Shown in pieces: positions 17,179-25,023 of a stretch of DNA of 64,000 bases. The number at the start of each line of letters is the position of its first letter. The stretch's first letter is position 1. Source of the DNA: Parvibaculum sp040216885 (GTDB lineage Bacteria; Pseudomonadota; Alphaproteobacteria; Parvibaculales; Parvibaculaceae); contig JAVJOG010000027.1 in NCBI GenBank assembly GCA_040216885.1, positions 124,001 through 188,000 of the forward strand, in the 5' to 3' direction. Below the pieces are notes generated by a model, which worked only from the letters and a program-made list of their open reading frames with translations, was not told the origin of the DNA and searched no databases. The translations under genes were made by a program, and so were the position numbers.

Positions 17179-17928
17179 ATGAAAGTCCTCGTCCCGATCA
17201 AGCGAGTAGTCGATTACAACGTCAAGATCCGCGTCAAGTCGGATCAGACCGGTGTCGACCTCGCCAACGTCAAGATGTCGATGAACCCGTTCGACGAAAT
17301 CGCCGTCGAAGAAGCGGTTCGACTGAAGGAAGCGGGTACCGCGACCGAAATCGTCGCGGCTTCGATCGGCGTCCAGCAGACGACCGAAACCATCCGCACC
17401 GCGCTTGCCATGGGCGCCGACCGGGGCATCCTGGTGAAGACCGATGAAACGGTCGAGCCGCTCAACGTGGCGAAAATCCTGAAAGCCATCGCCGAGGAAG
17501 AAAAGCCCGACCTCATCATCCTGGGCAAGCAGGCGATCGACGACGACTGCAACCAGACCGGCCAGATGCTGGCGGCGCTTCTGGGCTGGCCGCAAGGCAC
17601 CTTCGCCTCGAAGGTCGAACTCGAAGGCGGCAAGCTGAAGCTGACCCGCGAAATCGATGGCGGCCTGCAAACGCTGATGCTGAACATGCCGGCCGTCGTG
17701 ACGACCGACCTGCGCCTCAACGAGCCACGCTATGCCTCGCTCCCCAACATCATGAAAGCCAAGAAGAAGCCGATCGACGAAAAGTCGCCGGCCGATTACG
17801 GCGTCGATGTGAAGGCGCGTCTCGAAGTGCTGAAAGTGACCGAGCCGCCGCAACGCCAGGCAGGCATCAAGGTCGAAACGGTTGAACAGCTCGTGTCGAA
17901 GCTCAAGGAAGCGGGAGTGATCGGATGA
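17179..17928 (+). CDS. etfB: Electron transfer flavoprotein, beta subunit
   Basis: 249 residues of the EtfB family: N-terminal MKVLVPIKRVVDYNVKIR, the DEIAVEEAVRLKE segment and ILGKQAIDDDCNQTGQMLAALLGWP near the AMP site. With EtfA it forms the soluble FAD/AMP heterodimer that accepts electrons from acyl-CoA dehydrogenases (including those at 1 and 12100) and passes them to ETF-quinone oxidoreductase. Translationally coupled to etfA by an ATGA overlap. Confidence 0.95.
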   Translation: MKVLVPIKRVVDYNVKIRVKSDQTGVDLANVKMSMNPFDEIAVEEAVRLKEAGTATEIVAASIGVQQTTETIRTALAMGADRGILVKTDETVEPLNVAKILKAIAEEEKPDLIILGKQAIDDDCNQTGQMLAALLGWPQGTFASKVELEGGKLKLTREIDGGLQTLMLNMPAVVTTDLRLNEPRYASLPNIMKAKKKPIDEKSPADYGVDVKARLEVLKVTEPPQRQAGIKVETVEQLVSKLKEAGVIG

Positions 17929-18866
17929 CCACGCTTGTTATTGCAGACCACAACAACAAGGCGCTGAACGACGCCACCGCGAAAACCGTGACGGCCGCCG
18001 CCAAGCTCGGCGGCGACGTGCATGTGCTGGTGATCGGTCAGGATTGCGCCGCCGCCGGCGACGCGGCCGCCAAGCTCGACGGCGTCAAGAAGGTGCTGGT
18101 CGCCGACGACGCGCTCTACGCGCATCCGATCGCCGAGCCGATCGCCGCGCTGGTCGTGAAGCTCGCCGCCGATTACGACGCAATCGTCACCGCCGCCACC
18201 ACCGTCGGCAAGAACTTCATGCCCCGCGTGGCCGCACTGCTCGACGTGGCGCAGATTTCGGAAATCACCGCCGTCAACGGCGCCGACACCTTCGAGCGTC
18301 CGATCTATGCCGGCAACGCGATCCAGACCGTGAAGGCGACCGACGCGAAGAAGGTCATCACGGTGCGCACGACGGCCTTCCCGGCCGCCGGCCAGGGCGG
18401 TTCGGCCGCGGTCGAAAAGATCGGCGCCGGCGACAATCCGGGTCTCTCCGAATTCGTCGAGGAGAAGCTGACGAAATCCGACCGTCCGGAACTGACATCC
18501 GCCAAGATCATCATTTCGGGCGGCCGCGGCATGCAGAACGGCGAGAACTTCGCCATGCTCGAAACCATCGCCGACAAGCTCGGGGCCGCCGTCGGCGCCT
18601 CGCGCGCCGCCGTCGATGCGGGCTTTGTGCCCAACGACTACCAGGTCGGTCAGACCGGCAAGGTGGTCGCACCGGATCTCTACATCGCCGTCGGCATTTC
18701 GGGCGCGATCCAGCATCTGGCCGGCATGAAGGATTCGAAGGTCATCGTCGCCATCAACAAGGACGAAGAGGCCCCGATCTTCCAGGTTGCCGACTACGGC
18801 CTCGTGGCCGACCTCTTCAAGGCGGTGCCGGAACTCGAAGCCGAGTTGACCAAAGCGGGTCTCTGA
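17925..18866 (+). CDS. etfA: Electron transfer flavoprotein, alpha subunit
   Basis: 313 residues. The C-terminal FAD domain is clear: ISGGRGMQNGENF, VGASRAAVDAGF, QVGQTGKVVAPDLYIAVGISGAIQH and NKDEEAPIF, the standard EtfA signature. Starts within the etfB stop (ATGA), so the subunits are made together. A strong terminator ends the operon. Confidence 0.95.
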   Translation: MTTLVIADHNNKALNDATAKTVTAAAKLGGDVHVLVIGQDCAAAGDAAAKLDGVKKVLVADDALYAHPIAEPIAALVVKLAADYDAIVTAATTVGKNFMPRVAALLDVAQISEITAVNGADTFERPIYAGNAIQTVKATDAKKVITVRTTAFPAAGQGGSAAVEKIGAGDNPGLSEFVEEKLTKSDRPELTSAKIIISGGRGMQNGENFAMLETIADKLGAAVGASRAAVDAGFVPNDYQVGQTGKVVAPDLYIAVGISGAIQHLAGMKDSKVIVAINKDEEAPIFQVADYGLVADLFKAVPELEAELTKAGL

Positions 18867-18902
18867 ACGCTCCGGGCGCCTTCGGGGGTCCGCGACGACG
18901 GG

Positions 18903-18942
18903 AAACGGCGCCGCCTCGAACGAGGCCGGCGCCGTTTTCGTT
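18903..18942 (+). terminator. Terminator of etfBA
   Basis: AAACGGCGCC pairs with GGCGCCGTTT (18928-18937) around an inner CCTC-GAAC-GAGG helix, followed by TTTTCGTT. Confidence 0.88.
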
Positions 18943-19024
18943 ATCGGGCGCACAAGGTTCGAATCTTTGCTACCTTTGTTTCGCGGGCCATGCGTAACGG
19001 GCCCGCCAGCCGGGATGGATCGGG

Positions 19025-19900
19025 ATGAAAATTCGCAAAGTAGGCGTGATCGGCGCCGGCCAGATGGGCAACGGGATCGCGCATGTTTGTGCGCTGGCGG
19101 GCTATGACGTTGCACTGTTCGACATTTCGAAGGAACGCGTCGAGGCCGGCCTCGCCACCATCGACGGCAACATGACCCGGCAGGTCGCGAGCGGCCGCAT
19201 CACCGAGGCCGAGCGCGACACGGCGATTGCGCGCATCGTCGCGGCGCCGGCGATGGACAGTTTCGACGACACCGATATCGTGATCGAGTCGGCGAGCGAA
19301 ATCGAGGAAGTGAAGCGCAAGATTTTCGCCGAGCTTTGCCCGCATCTGCGCGAGGACGCGCTGATCGCGACCAACACGTCCTCGATCTCGATTACCCGGC
19401 TTGCCGCCTCGACCGACCGTCCCGAACGCTTCATGGGCATGCATTTCATGAACCCCGTGCCGGTGATGGAACTGGTGGAACTGGTGCGCGGCATCGCGAC
19501 CGACGACCCCACATTCGAAATCGTTCGCGGCTTCGCCGAAACGCTCGGCAAGTAAATTGCCATTGCCGAGGACTACCGCGCCATCATCTTCAACCGCATC
19601 GTGCTGGCGATGATCAACGAGGCGGTCTACACGCTTTACGAAGGCGTCGGCTCGGTGGAGAGCATCGACAAGGCGATGCGGCTGGGCGCCAATCACCCGA
19701 TGGGCCCGCTGCAGCTTGCCGATTTCATCGGCCTCGATACCTGCCTCTCGATCATGCAGGTGCTGTATGACGGGCTCGCGGATTCGAAATACCGGCCCTG
19801 CCCGCTTCTGGTTAAATATGTCGAGGCCGGCTGGCTCGGCCGCAAGACCCAGCGCGGCTTCTACGATTATCGCGGCGAAAAGCCGGTCCCGACCCGCTAG
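19025..19900 (+). pseudogene. hbd: 3-Hydroxybutyryl-CoA dehydrogenase gene with an in-frame TAA
   Basis: Reads as a full 291-codon gene except for a TAA at 19553-19555 (codon 177). Upstream is the NAD-binding Rossmann domain (GAGQMGNGIAHVCALAGYDV) and the HFMNPVPVMELVE motif. Downstream, in the same frame and without any indel, come the normal IAIAEDYRAIIFNRIV, the C-terminal domain and GWLGRKTQRGFYDYRGE. The codon sits in the GK-x-IA linker where related enzymes carry residues such as Gln, so a single CAA-to-TAA change would explain it. Intact, it would interconvert acetoacetyl-CoA and (S)-3-hydroxybutyryl-CoA. A sequencing error, readthrough or two-piece expression (restart at GTG 19601) cannot be excluded. 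Confidence 0.85.
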
Positions 19901-19968
19901 ATCCGCGCCGACAATTCGTTAACCGTCTCATGCGAAACTTGCCGCAATAAGGGCAAGGAGCCGGAAGC

Positions 19969-20517
19969 ATGGCTGGACAAGCGGCGGGAAGTTTCGGATC
20001 GGGTGAGCGGGCGCGGAAAATCACCGACGAGCCGCAATTCATCGACGTGCCCGAACACCCCTCGGTCGTCGAACTGCTCGCCTATTTCGAGGGCAAGCGC
20101 GGCACCCGCGAAATGGCGGACCGCGCCGACGTCAGGCCCTCCGAGATCGCCCGCCTCATGCCGAGCATGATCATCGCCGAGGCGGTGAACGGCGGCGGGG
20201 AATTTCGTACACGTCTTTTCGGCACCGCGCTGGTGGAGCTGGTGGGCGAGGAACGCACCGGCAAGCTGCTGTCGGAATTTGCCGAGGAAGGCGCCATCGC
20301 CAAGGACAAGGATGCCGTCCAGCGGCGCTGGCTCTATATCACTCGCAAGACCTATTTCGGCCGCAAGCCGGTCTTCGCCAAAGTGCCTTTCGCGGCTTCT
20401 GGCCGCCTTTATCACGTCGGCCACACAATTTCAGTGCCGTTGACCGCCGGCGGCGATGGACCGGCGCAGGTGGTCGGCGGCATATTCGTCGTCCGCGCCG
20501 GCGAAAAGCTGCTGTAG
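19969..20517 (+). CDS. PAS-domain protein of the alphaproteobacterial PAS_5 family
   Basis: 182 residues, cytosolic, no signal peptide. The fold of the family is visible: an N-terminal VVELLAYFEGKRG, central LMPSMIIAEAVNGGGEFRTRLFGTALVELVGEE, and a hydrophobic C-terminal strand VVGGIFVVRAG. Such stand-alone PAS_5 (formerly DUF) proteins are common in alphaproteobacteria. Their ligand and partner are not known. It follows the broken hbd gene by 68 bases and has no obvious partner kinase nearby. Confidence 0.75.
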   Translation: MAGQAAGSFGSGERARKITDEPQFIDVPEHPSVVELLAYFEGKRGTREMADRADVRPSEIARLMPSMIIAEAVNGGGEFRTRLFGTALVELVGEERTGKLLSEFAEEGAIAKDKDAVQRRWLYITRKTYFGRKPVFAKVPFAASGRLYHVGHTISVPLTAGGDGPAQVVGGIFVVRAGEKLL

Positions 20518-20525
20518 AAATTGGA

Positions 20526-20553
20526 TTGACGGCGGCGGCGCCGGGCGTATTCT
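20526..20553 (+). promoter_or_regulatory. Candidate promoter for the methyltransferase gene
   Basis: TTGACG (20526-20531), 16-base spacer, TATTCT (20548-20553), 46 bases before ATG 20599. Confidence 0.45.
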
Positions 20554-20598
20554 GCCCGGCTTCGCGACGGGCGGAGCGTCTCCGGAAGGAACCGCGCC

Positions 20599-21426
20599 AT
20601 GTCCGGCAAAAACCCCGACGATCTGCTCGCCGCCAACCTCGCCCGCTGGGAAGAACAGGTCGACATTCATGTCGGCTCGGGTTTCTACCGCGTGAAGGAA
20701 TTCAAGGCCGGCGAAACGAGCCTCGATCCGCTGATCCTCGCTGAAATCGGCGACGTGGCCGGCAAACGCCTTCTCCATCTGCAATGTCATTTCGGTCTCG
20801 ACACGCTCTCGTTCGCGCGGCTCGGCGCTGTAGCGACCGGGCTCGACTTCTCGCCGAAGGCCATCGCCGAAGCGCGCAAGCTTGCCGCCGAAACGGGGCT
20901 CGATGCGCGCTTCGTCGAGGCGCGGGTCGACGAGGCGACGGCGAAGGCCGGCACCGGCTACGACATCGTCTTTTCGAGCTGGGGCGTTCTGATGTGGCTG
21001 CCGGACCTCGAAGTCTGGGCGCGCAACATCGCCGCCTGCCTGAAACCCGGCGGCTTCTTCTATCTCGCCGAAGGCCACCCGCTGCTCTGGACGCTGGACG
21101 ACGAGGAAGCGACGGTTGAGAAGAACTTCCGCATCGTCCGCTCCTATTTTCTCGAAGGGCCGCAGCAATGGGATAACGCCCGCGACTATGCCGAACCCGA
21201 GGTCACGCTAACGCATTTCAGGAGCAATGAGTGGCAGCACACGCTGGGCGAGGTCGTGACGGTGCTGGCGGCGGCGGGGCTTCGCATCGAGTTCCTGCAC
21301 GAACACGACAGGCTCGTCTGGCCGGCGGTGCCGGGCATGACGCGCGCGGACACGCACTATTTCAGGGCGCCCGAAGGCGCCCCGCGCCTGCCGCTCAGTT
21401 ATTCGCTGAAGGCGCGTAGAGAGTGA
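20599..21426 (+). CDS. Class I SAM-dependent methyltransferase
   Basis: 275 residues with a Rossmann methyltransferase core: motif I is GKRLLHLQCHFGLDTLSFAR, followed by acidic GLDFSPKAIAEARKLA and FVEARVDE. The Cys-His in motif I (LQCHFG) replaces the usual DxGxG glycine signature, a variant typical of one small-molecule methyltransferase subgroup. The C-terminal half has aromatic-rich WLPDLEVWARNIAACLKPGG. The substrate is unknown. Its last 32 bases overlap the convergent tlpA-like gene. Confidence 0.8.
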   Translation: MSGKNPDDLLAANLARWEEQVDIHVGSGFYRVKEFKAGETSLDPLILAEIGDVAGKRLLHLQCHFGLDTLSFARLGAVATGLDFSPKAIAEARKLAAETGLDARFVEARVDEATAKAGTGYDIVFSSWGVLMWLPDLEVWARNIAACLKPGGFFYLAEGHPLLWTLDDEEATVEKNFRIVRSYFLEGPQQWDNARDYAEPEVTLTHFRSNEWQHTLGEVVTVLAAAGLRIEFLHEHDRLVWPAVPGMTRADTHYFRAPEGAPRLPLSYSLKARRE

Positions 21427-22024
21427 GCACAGCCTCGATGAGCCGCTTCGCATCGTCGCCGTCCCACTCGGCCGGGCCGACAAGGCGGCCGATCTCGCGT
21501 CCGTCCGGCGCGATCAGCAGCGTCGTCGGCAGGCCGAAAGCCTTGAGGGTGACATTCGCCCGCGCGGTCGGGTCGATATAGAAGGCAAGGCTGCCGATGC
21601 CGTTTTCGTCGAAGAAGCGGTGAGCAAGATCGTGGCCCTTGCTGTCGACGCTCAAGGCGACGACCTCGAAACGCTCGCTCCCCAGCGCCGCCTGCAACCT
21701 GTCGAGCGCCGGCATTTCCTCCCGGCAGGGCGCGCACCAGGTGGCCCAGAGGTTGAGCAGGACGACCCGGCCCTCGAAATCGTCGAAAGTGAGCGCCTCG
21801 CCTGCCCCGCCCTCGAAAACCACCGCCGGCACCGGCGACGGCTCGGCCGCAGCCCTGAAATTGGCCATGTCGCCCACCGCCAGCGCCTGAAGGGCCGGCG
21901 GCGCGGCGGGCGCTCCCGGATCGTCCGGGTTGCCGCCCCCCTGCACGATCAAGTATACCGCCCCGACGATCAAAAGGGCGGCGCCGGCCAGAATGGCGAT
22001 AGACTTCGGTCCGACCTGAACCAT
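21395..22024 (-). CDS. tlpA: TlpA-family thiol:disulfide oxidoreductase
   Basis: 209 residues. One N-terminal membrane anchor (about 8-27), then a periplasmic thioredoxin domain with the active site WCAPC (Cys97, Cys100) and the cis-proline segment GLPTTLLIAPDG. TlpA reduces disulfides in the periplasm and in alphaproteobacteria is needed for cytochrome oxidase copper-site assembly. In frame the ORF extends upstream to 22078; ATG 22024 places the basic MVQVGPK directly before the anchor. It is divergent from argH, a conserved neighbour in this group. Confidence 0.88.
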   Translation of the reverse strand: MVQVGPKSIAILAGAALLIVGAVYLIVQGGGNPDDPGAPAAPPALQALAVGDMANFRAAAEPSPVPAVVFEGGAGEALTFDDFEGRVVLLNLWATWCAPCREEMPALDRLQAALGSERFEVVALSVDSKGHDLAHRFFDENGIGSLAFYIDPTARANVTLKAFGLPTTLLIAPDGREIGRLVGPAEWDGDDAKRLIEAVLTLYAPSANN

Positions 22025-22077
22025 GGGACAATCCGTTTCCACCCCGGTTCGGGCCCGCGGCCGCCCGGAGAAAGACA

Positions 22078-23460
22078 ATGAGCAACAAGATGTGGGGCGG
22101 CCGCTTCGGCACCGGCCCCGACCGGATCATGGAGGAAATCAACGCCTCCATCGGCTTCGACAAGCGCTTCTTCGCCCAGGATATCCGGGGCTCGAAGGCG
22201 CATGCGGCCATGTTGGCCGAAACCGGAATTATCTCAAGCGAAGATGCCGATAAAATCGTCGCAGGGCTCGACGCGGTGTTGGCCGAGATCGAGGCGGGCA
22301 CGTTCGAATTCAGGCGCGAACTCGAAGACATCCACATGAATGTCGAGGCGCGGCTGGCCGAGCTGATCGGCGCCGCGGCCGGCCGCTTGCACACCGCGCG
22401 TTCGCGCAACGACCAGGTGGCGACCGACTTCAAACTCTATATCCGCGACACGATCGACCATCTCGACGGACAACTTCGGGATTTGCAGCTTGCGCTGGTG
22501 GCGAAGGCCGAAACGCACGCGACCACCATCATGCCGGGCTTCACACATTTGCAGACCGCGCAGCCCGTGACCTTCGGCCATCATTGCCTCGCCTATGTCG
22601 AAATGGCGGCGCGCGACCGGAGCAGGCTCGCCGATGCGCGGCGGCGGCTCAACGAATGCCCGCTGGGTGCCGCCGCGCTGGCCGGCACGTCGTTTCCGAT
22701 CGACCGCGACAAGACCGCCACGGCGCTCGGCTTCGATGCGCCGACGCGCAATTCGCTCGACAGCGTGTCGGACCGCGACTTCGTGCTCGAAACCCTGTCC
22801 GCCGCCGCGATCTGCGCGACGCATCTTTCGCGGCTCGCCGAGGAGATCGTCATCTGGTCGACGCCGGGCTTCGACTTCGTGCGCCTGCCCGACAGCTTCA
22901 CGACCGGCTCGTCGATCATGCCGCAGAAGCGCAACCCCGATGCGGCCGAACTGGTGCGCGCCAAGACCGGCCGCGTCGTCGGCGCGCTGACGGCACTGCT
23001 GATTGTGATGAAGGGCCTGCCGCTCGCCTATTCGAAAGACATGCAGGAAGACAAGGAGGCGGCCTTCGACGCGCTCGACGCGCTGTCGCTGTCGCTTGCC
23101 GCGATGACCGGCATGGTCGAAACGCTCGCCGTCAACGACAAGGCGATGCGCACCGCCGCCTCGCGTGGCTTTTCGACCGCCACCGACCTCGCCGACTGGC
23201 TGGTGCGGACGCTTGGCTTGCCTTTCCGGGAAGCGCATCATGCGACCGGCGCGCTGGTGGCGAAGGCCGAAAAGAAGGGCGTCGATCTCGACAAGTTGAC
23301 GCTTGAGGACATGCGCGAAGTGGAGCCCGGCATAACGGACGAGGTATATTCGGTGCTCGGCGTCGACAATTCGGTGGCAAGCCGTATGAGTTTCGGCGGC
23401 ACGGCGCCCGCCAATGTGCGTGCCGCCGCCGCGCGGTGGCGCAGCCAACTCGGCCAATGA
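22078..23460 (+). CDS. argH: Argininosuccinate lyase
   Basis: 460 residues, the usual family length. The fumarase/lyase signature GSSIMPQKRNPDAAE is present, along with the N-terminal MWGGRFGTGPDRIMEEINASI and HTARSRNDQVATD segments. It cleaves argininosuccinate to arginine and fumarate as the last step of arginine synthesis, acting as a homotetramer in the cytoplasm. It heads the argH-lipoprotein-lysA cluster, with AGAAAGA before the ATG. Confidence 0.96.
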   Translation: MSNKMWGGRFGTGPDRIMEEINASIGFDKRFFAQDIRGSKAHAAMLAETGIISSEDADKIVAGLDAVLAEIEAGTFEFRRELEDIHMNVEARLAELIGAAAGRLHTARSRNDQVATDFKLYIRDTIDHLDGQLRDLQLALVAKAETHATTIMPGFTHLQTAQPVTFGHHCLAYVEMAARDRSRLADARRRLNECPLGAAALAGTSFPIDRDKTATALGFDAPTRNSLDSVSDRDFVLETLSAAAICATHLSRLAEEIVIWSTPGFDFVRLPDSFTTGSSIMPQKRNPDAAELVRAKTGRVVGALTALLIVMKGLPLAYSKDMQEDKEAAFDALDALSLSLAAMTGMVETLAVNDKAMRTAASRGFSTATDLADWLVRTLGLPFREAHHATGALVAKAEKKGVDLDKLTLEDMREVEPGITDEVYSVLGVDNSVASRMSFGGTAPANVRAAAARWRSQLGQ

Positions 23461-23483
23461 GACGGACGGAAGGAAAAGGGGAT

Positions 23484-23708
23484 ATGACGATGCGACATCT
23501 GCAGATGGCCGTTCTGGGCCTCGTCCTCGCTGCCGTCGTCACCGGCTGCGGCCGAAAGGGGTCGCTCGAACTGCCGCCGGGCGCGACGCCCCCGCCGGCC
23601 GCCGCCGAGACGGGCAGCAATATCGACGACGAGGAGTTGCCGATCGACCTGCGGGCGACAGAAGACGGCATGGGCGCGACGCGCACGACACGCGGCAACG
23701 AAGACTGA
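23484..23708 (+). CDS. lptM: Small LptM-like lipoprotein
   Basis: 74 residues. A short signal peptide with lipobox (VVTGCGRKGSLELPP) gives a lipid-modified Cys, then a proline-rich acidic tail. The CGxKGPL/CGRKGSL start after the lipobox is the signature of LptM (YifL), which in E. coli promotes oxidative maturation of the LPS transporter LptD. The position between argH and lysA is the standard one in alphaproteobacteria. ATG 23484 has AGGAAAAGGGG upstream; a second ATG two codons later is possible. Confidence 0.82.
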   Translation: MTMRHLQMAVLGLVLAAVVTGCGRKGSLELPPGATPPPAAAETGSNIDDEELPIDLRATEDGMGATRTTRGNED

Positions 23709-23718
23709 TCGCCGCGCC

Positions 23719-24987
23719 ATGCATCATTTCGACTATCGCAACGGCATCATGCATGCCGAGGACGTGGCAATCCCCGGCATTGCGGCGGCGGTCGGCACGC
23801 CCTTCTATTGCTATTCGAGTGCGACGCTCGAACGTCATTACCGTGTCTTTGCCACCGCCTTCAAGGACCAGCCGGCGCGCATCTGCTATTCGGTCAAGGC
23901 CAACTCCAATCTCGCCGTGATTGCAACGCTGGCGCGCCTTGGCGCCGGTGCCGACGTGGTGTCGGAGGGCGAGCTGCGCCGCGCACTCGCCGCCGGCGTG
24001 ACACCGGACAGGATCGTCTTTTCCGGCGTCGGCAAGACCGAAGGCGAAATGGCATTTGCGCTCGAGGCGGGCATCGACCGCTTCAACGTCGAATCCGAAC
24101 CCGAGCTTGAAATGCTGGCGGCGCTGGCGCAAGCGCGCGGCCTCGTCGCGCGCGTCGCGCTGCGCGTCAACCCCGATATCGACGCGAAGACGCATGAGAA
24201 GATTGCGACCGGCAAGGCCGAAAACAAGTTCGGCATTTCCTGGACGCGGGCGCCGGCCGTCTATGCGCGCGCCCGCGCGCTGAAGAGCATCGACGCCAGC
24301 GGCATCGACGTCCATATCGGTAGTCAGTTGACGACGCTCGAACCTTTCGCCGCCGCCTTCGAACGCGTGGCCGGCATGGTGGAAGCGCTCAGGGCCGAGG
24401 GCCATGATATACGTCATATCGACCTCGGCGGAGGCCTGGGCGTTCCCTATCGCGGCGACAACGACGTGCCGCCGCATCCGGACGAATATGCGGCGATGGT
24501 CAAGCGCGCGGTCGGACATCTCGGCTGCGACCTGACCTTCGAACCGGGCCGCCTGATCGCCGGCAATGCCGGCATCCTGGTGACGCGCGTCATCTATGAG
24601 AAGCGCGGCGACGATCGCGCCTTCCTCATTCTCGATGCGGCGATGAACGACCTGATCCGGCCGACGCTCTACGACGCTTTCCACGACATACGCCCGGTGA
24701 CCGAGCCCGCCGATGGCGCCGAACGCATCGTCTACGACGTCGTCGGTCCGGTTTGCGAAACCGGCGACTTCTTCGCCAAGGGCCGCGACCTGCCGCGCCT
24801 GAAGGCGGGCGACCTCGTCGCCATCATGTCGGCGGGTGCCTATGGCGCGGTGCAGGCCTCGACCTACAACACCCGGCCGCTGATCCCCGAGGTAATGGTG
24901 CATGGCGGCGACTTCGCCGAGGTCCGCGCACGCCCCAGTTATGACGCAATCCTGAAACAGGATATGATTCCGGCCTGGCTGGATTGA
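23719..24987 (+). CDS. lysA: Diaminopimelate decarboxylase
   Basis: 422 residues, fold III PLP enzyme. The PLP lysine is in CYSVKANSN, the phosphate-binding loop is GGGLGVPY, and the substrate cysteine lies in GPVCETGDFF. It converts meso-diaminopimelate to lysine. It begins 10 bases after the lipoprotein stop and is part of the argH cluster. Family identity is unambiguous. Confidence 0.96.
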   Translation: MHHFDYRNGIMHAEDVAIPGIAAAVGTPFYCYSSATLERHYRVFATAFKDQPARICYSVKANSNLAVIATLARLGAGADVVSEGELRRALAAGVTPDRIVFSGVGKTEGEMAFALEAGIDRFNVESEPELEMLAALAQARGLVARVALRVNPDIDAKTHEKIATGKAENKFGISWTRAPAVYARARALKSIDASGIDVHIGSQLTTLEPFAAAFERVAGMVEALRAEGHDIRHIDLGGGLGVPYRGDNDVPPHPDEYAAMVKRAVGHLGCDLTFEPGRLIAGNAGILVTRVIYEKRGDDRAFLILDAAMNDLIRPTLYDAFHDIRPVTEPADGAERIVYDVVGPVCETGDFFAKGRDLPRLKAGDLVAIMSAGAYGAVQASTYNTRPLIPEVMVHGGDFAEVRARPSYDAILKQDMIPAWLD

Positions 24988-25023
24988 CCGCGCCGCCGGC
25001 CGACGACAAGAGGGCGGAGAGCT

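Noticed and set aside
20080..20517. The PAS_5 protein as a sensor kinase partner
   Set aside because: No kinase or receiver domain lies in it or beside it; only a stand-alone PAS-type domain can be supported.
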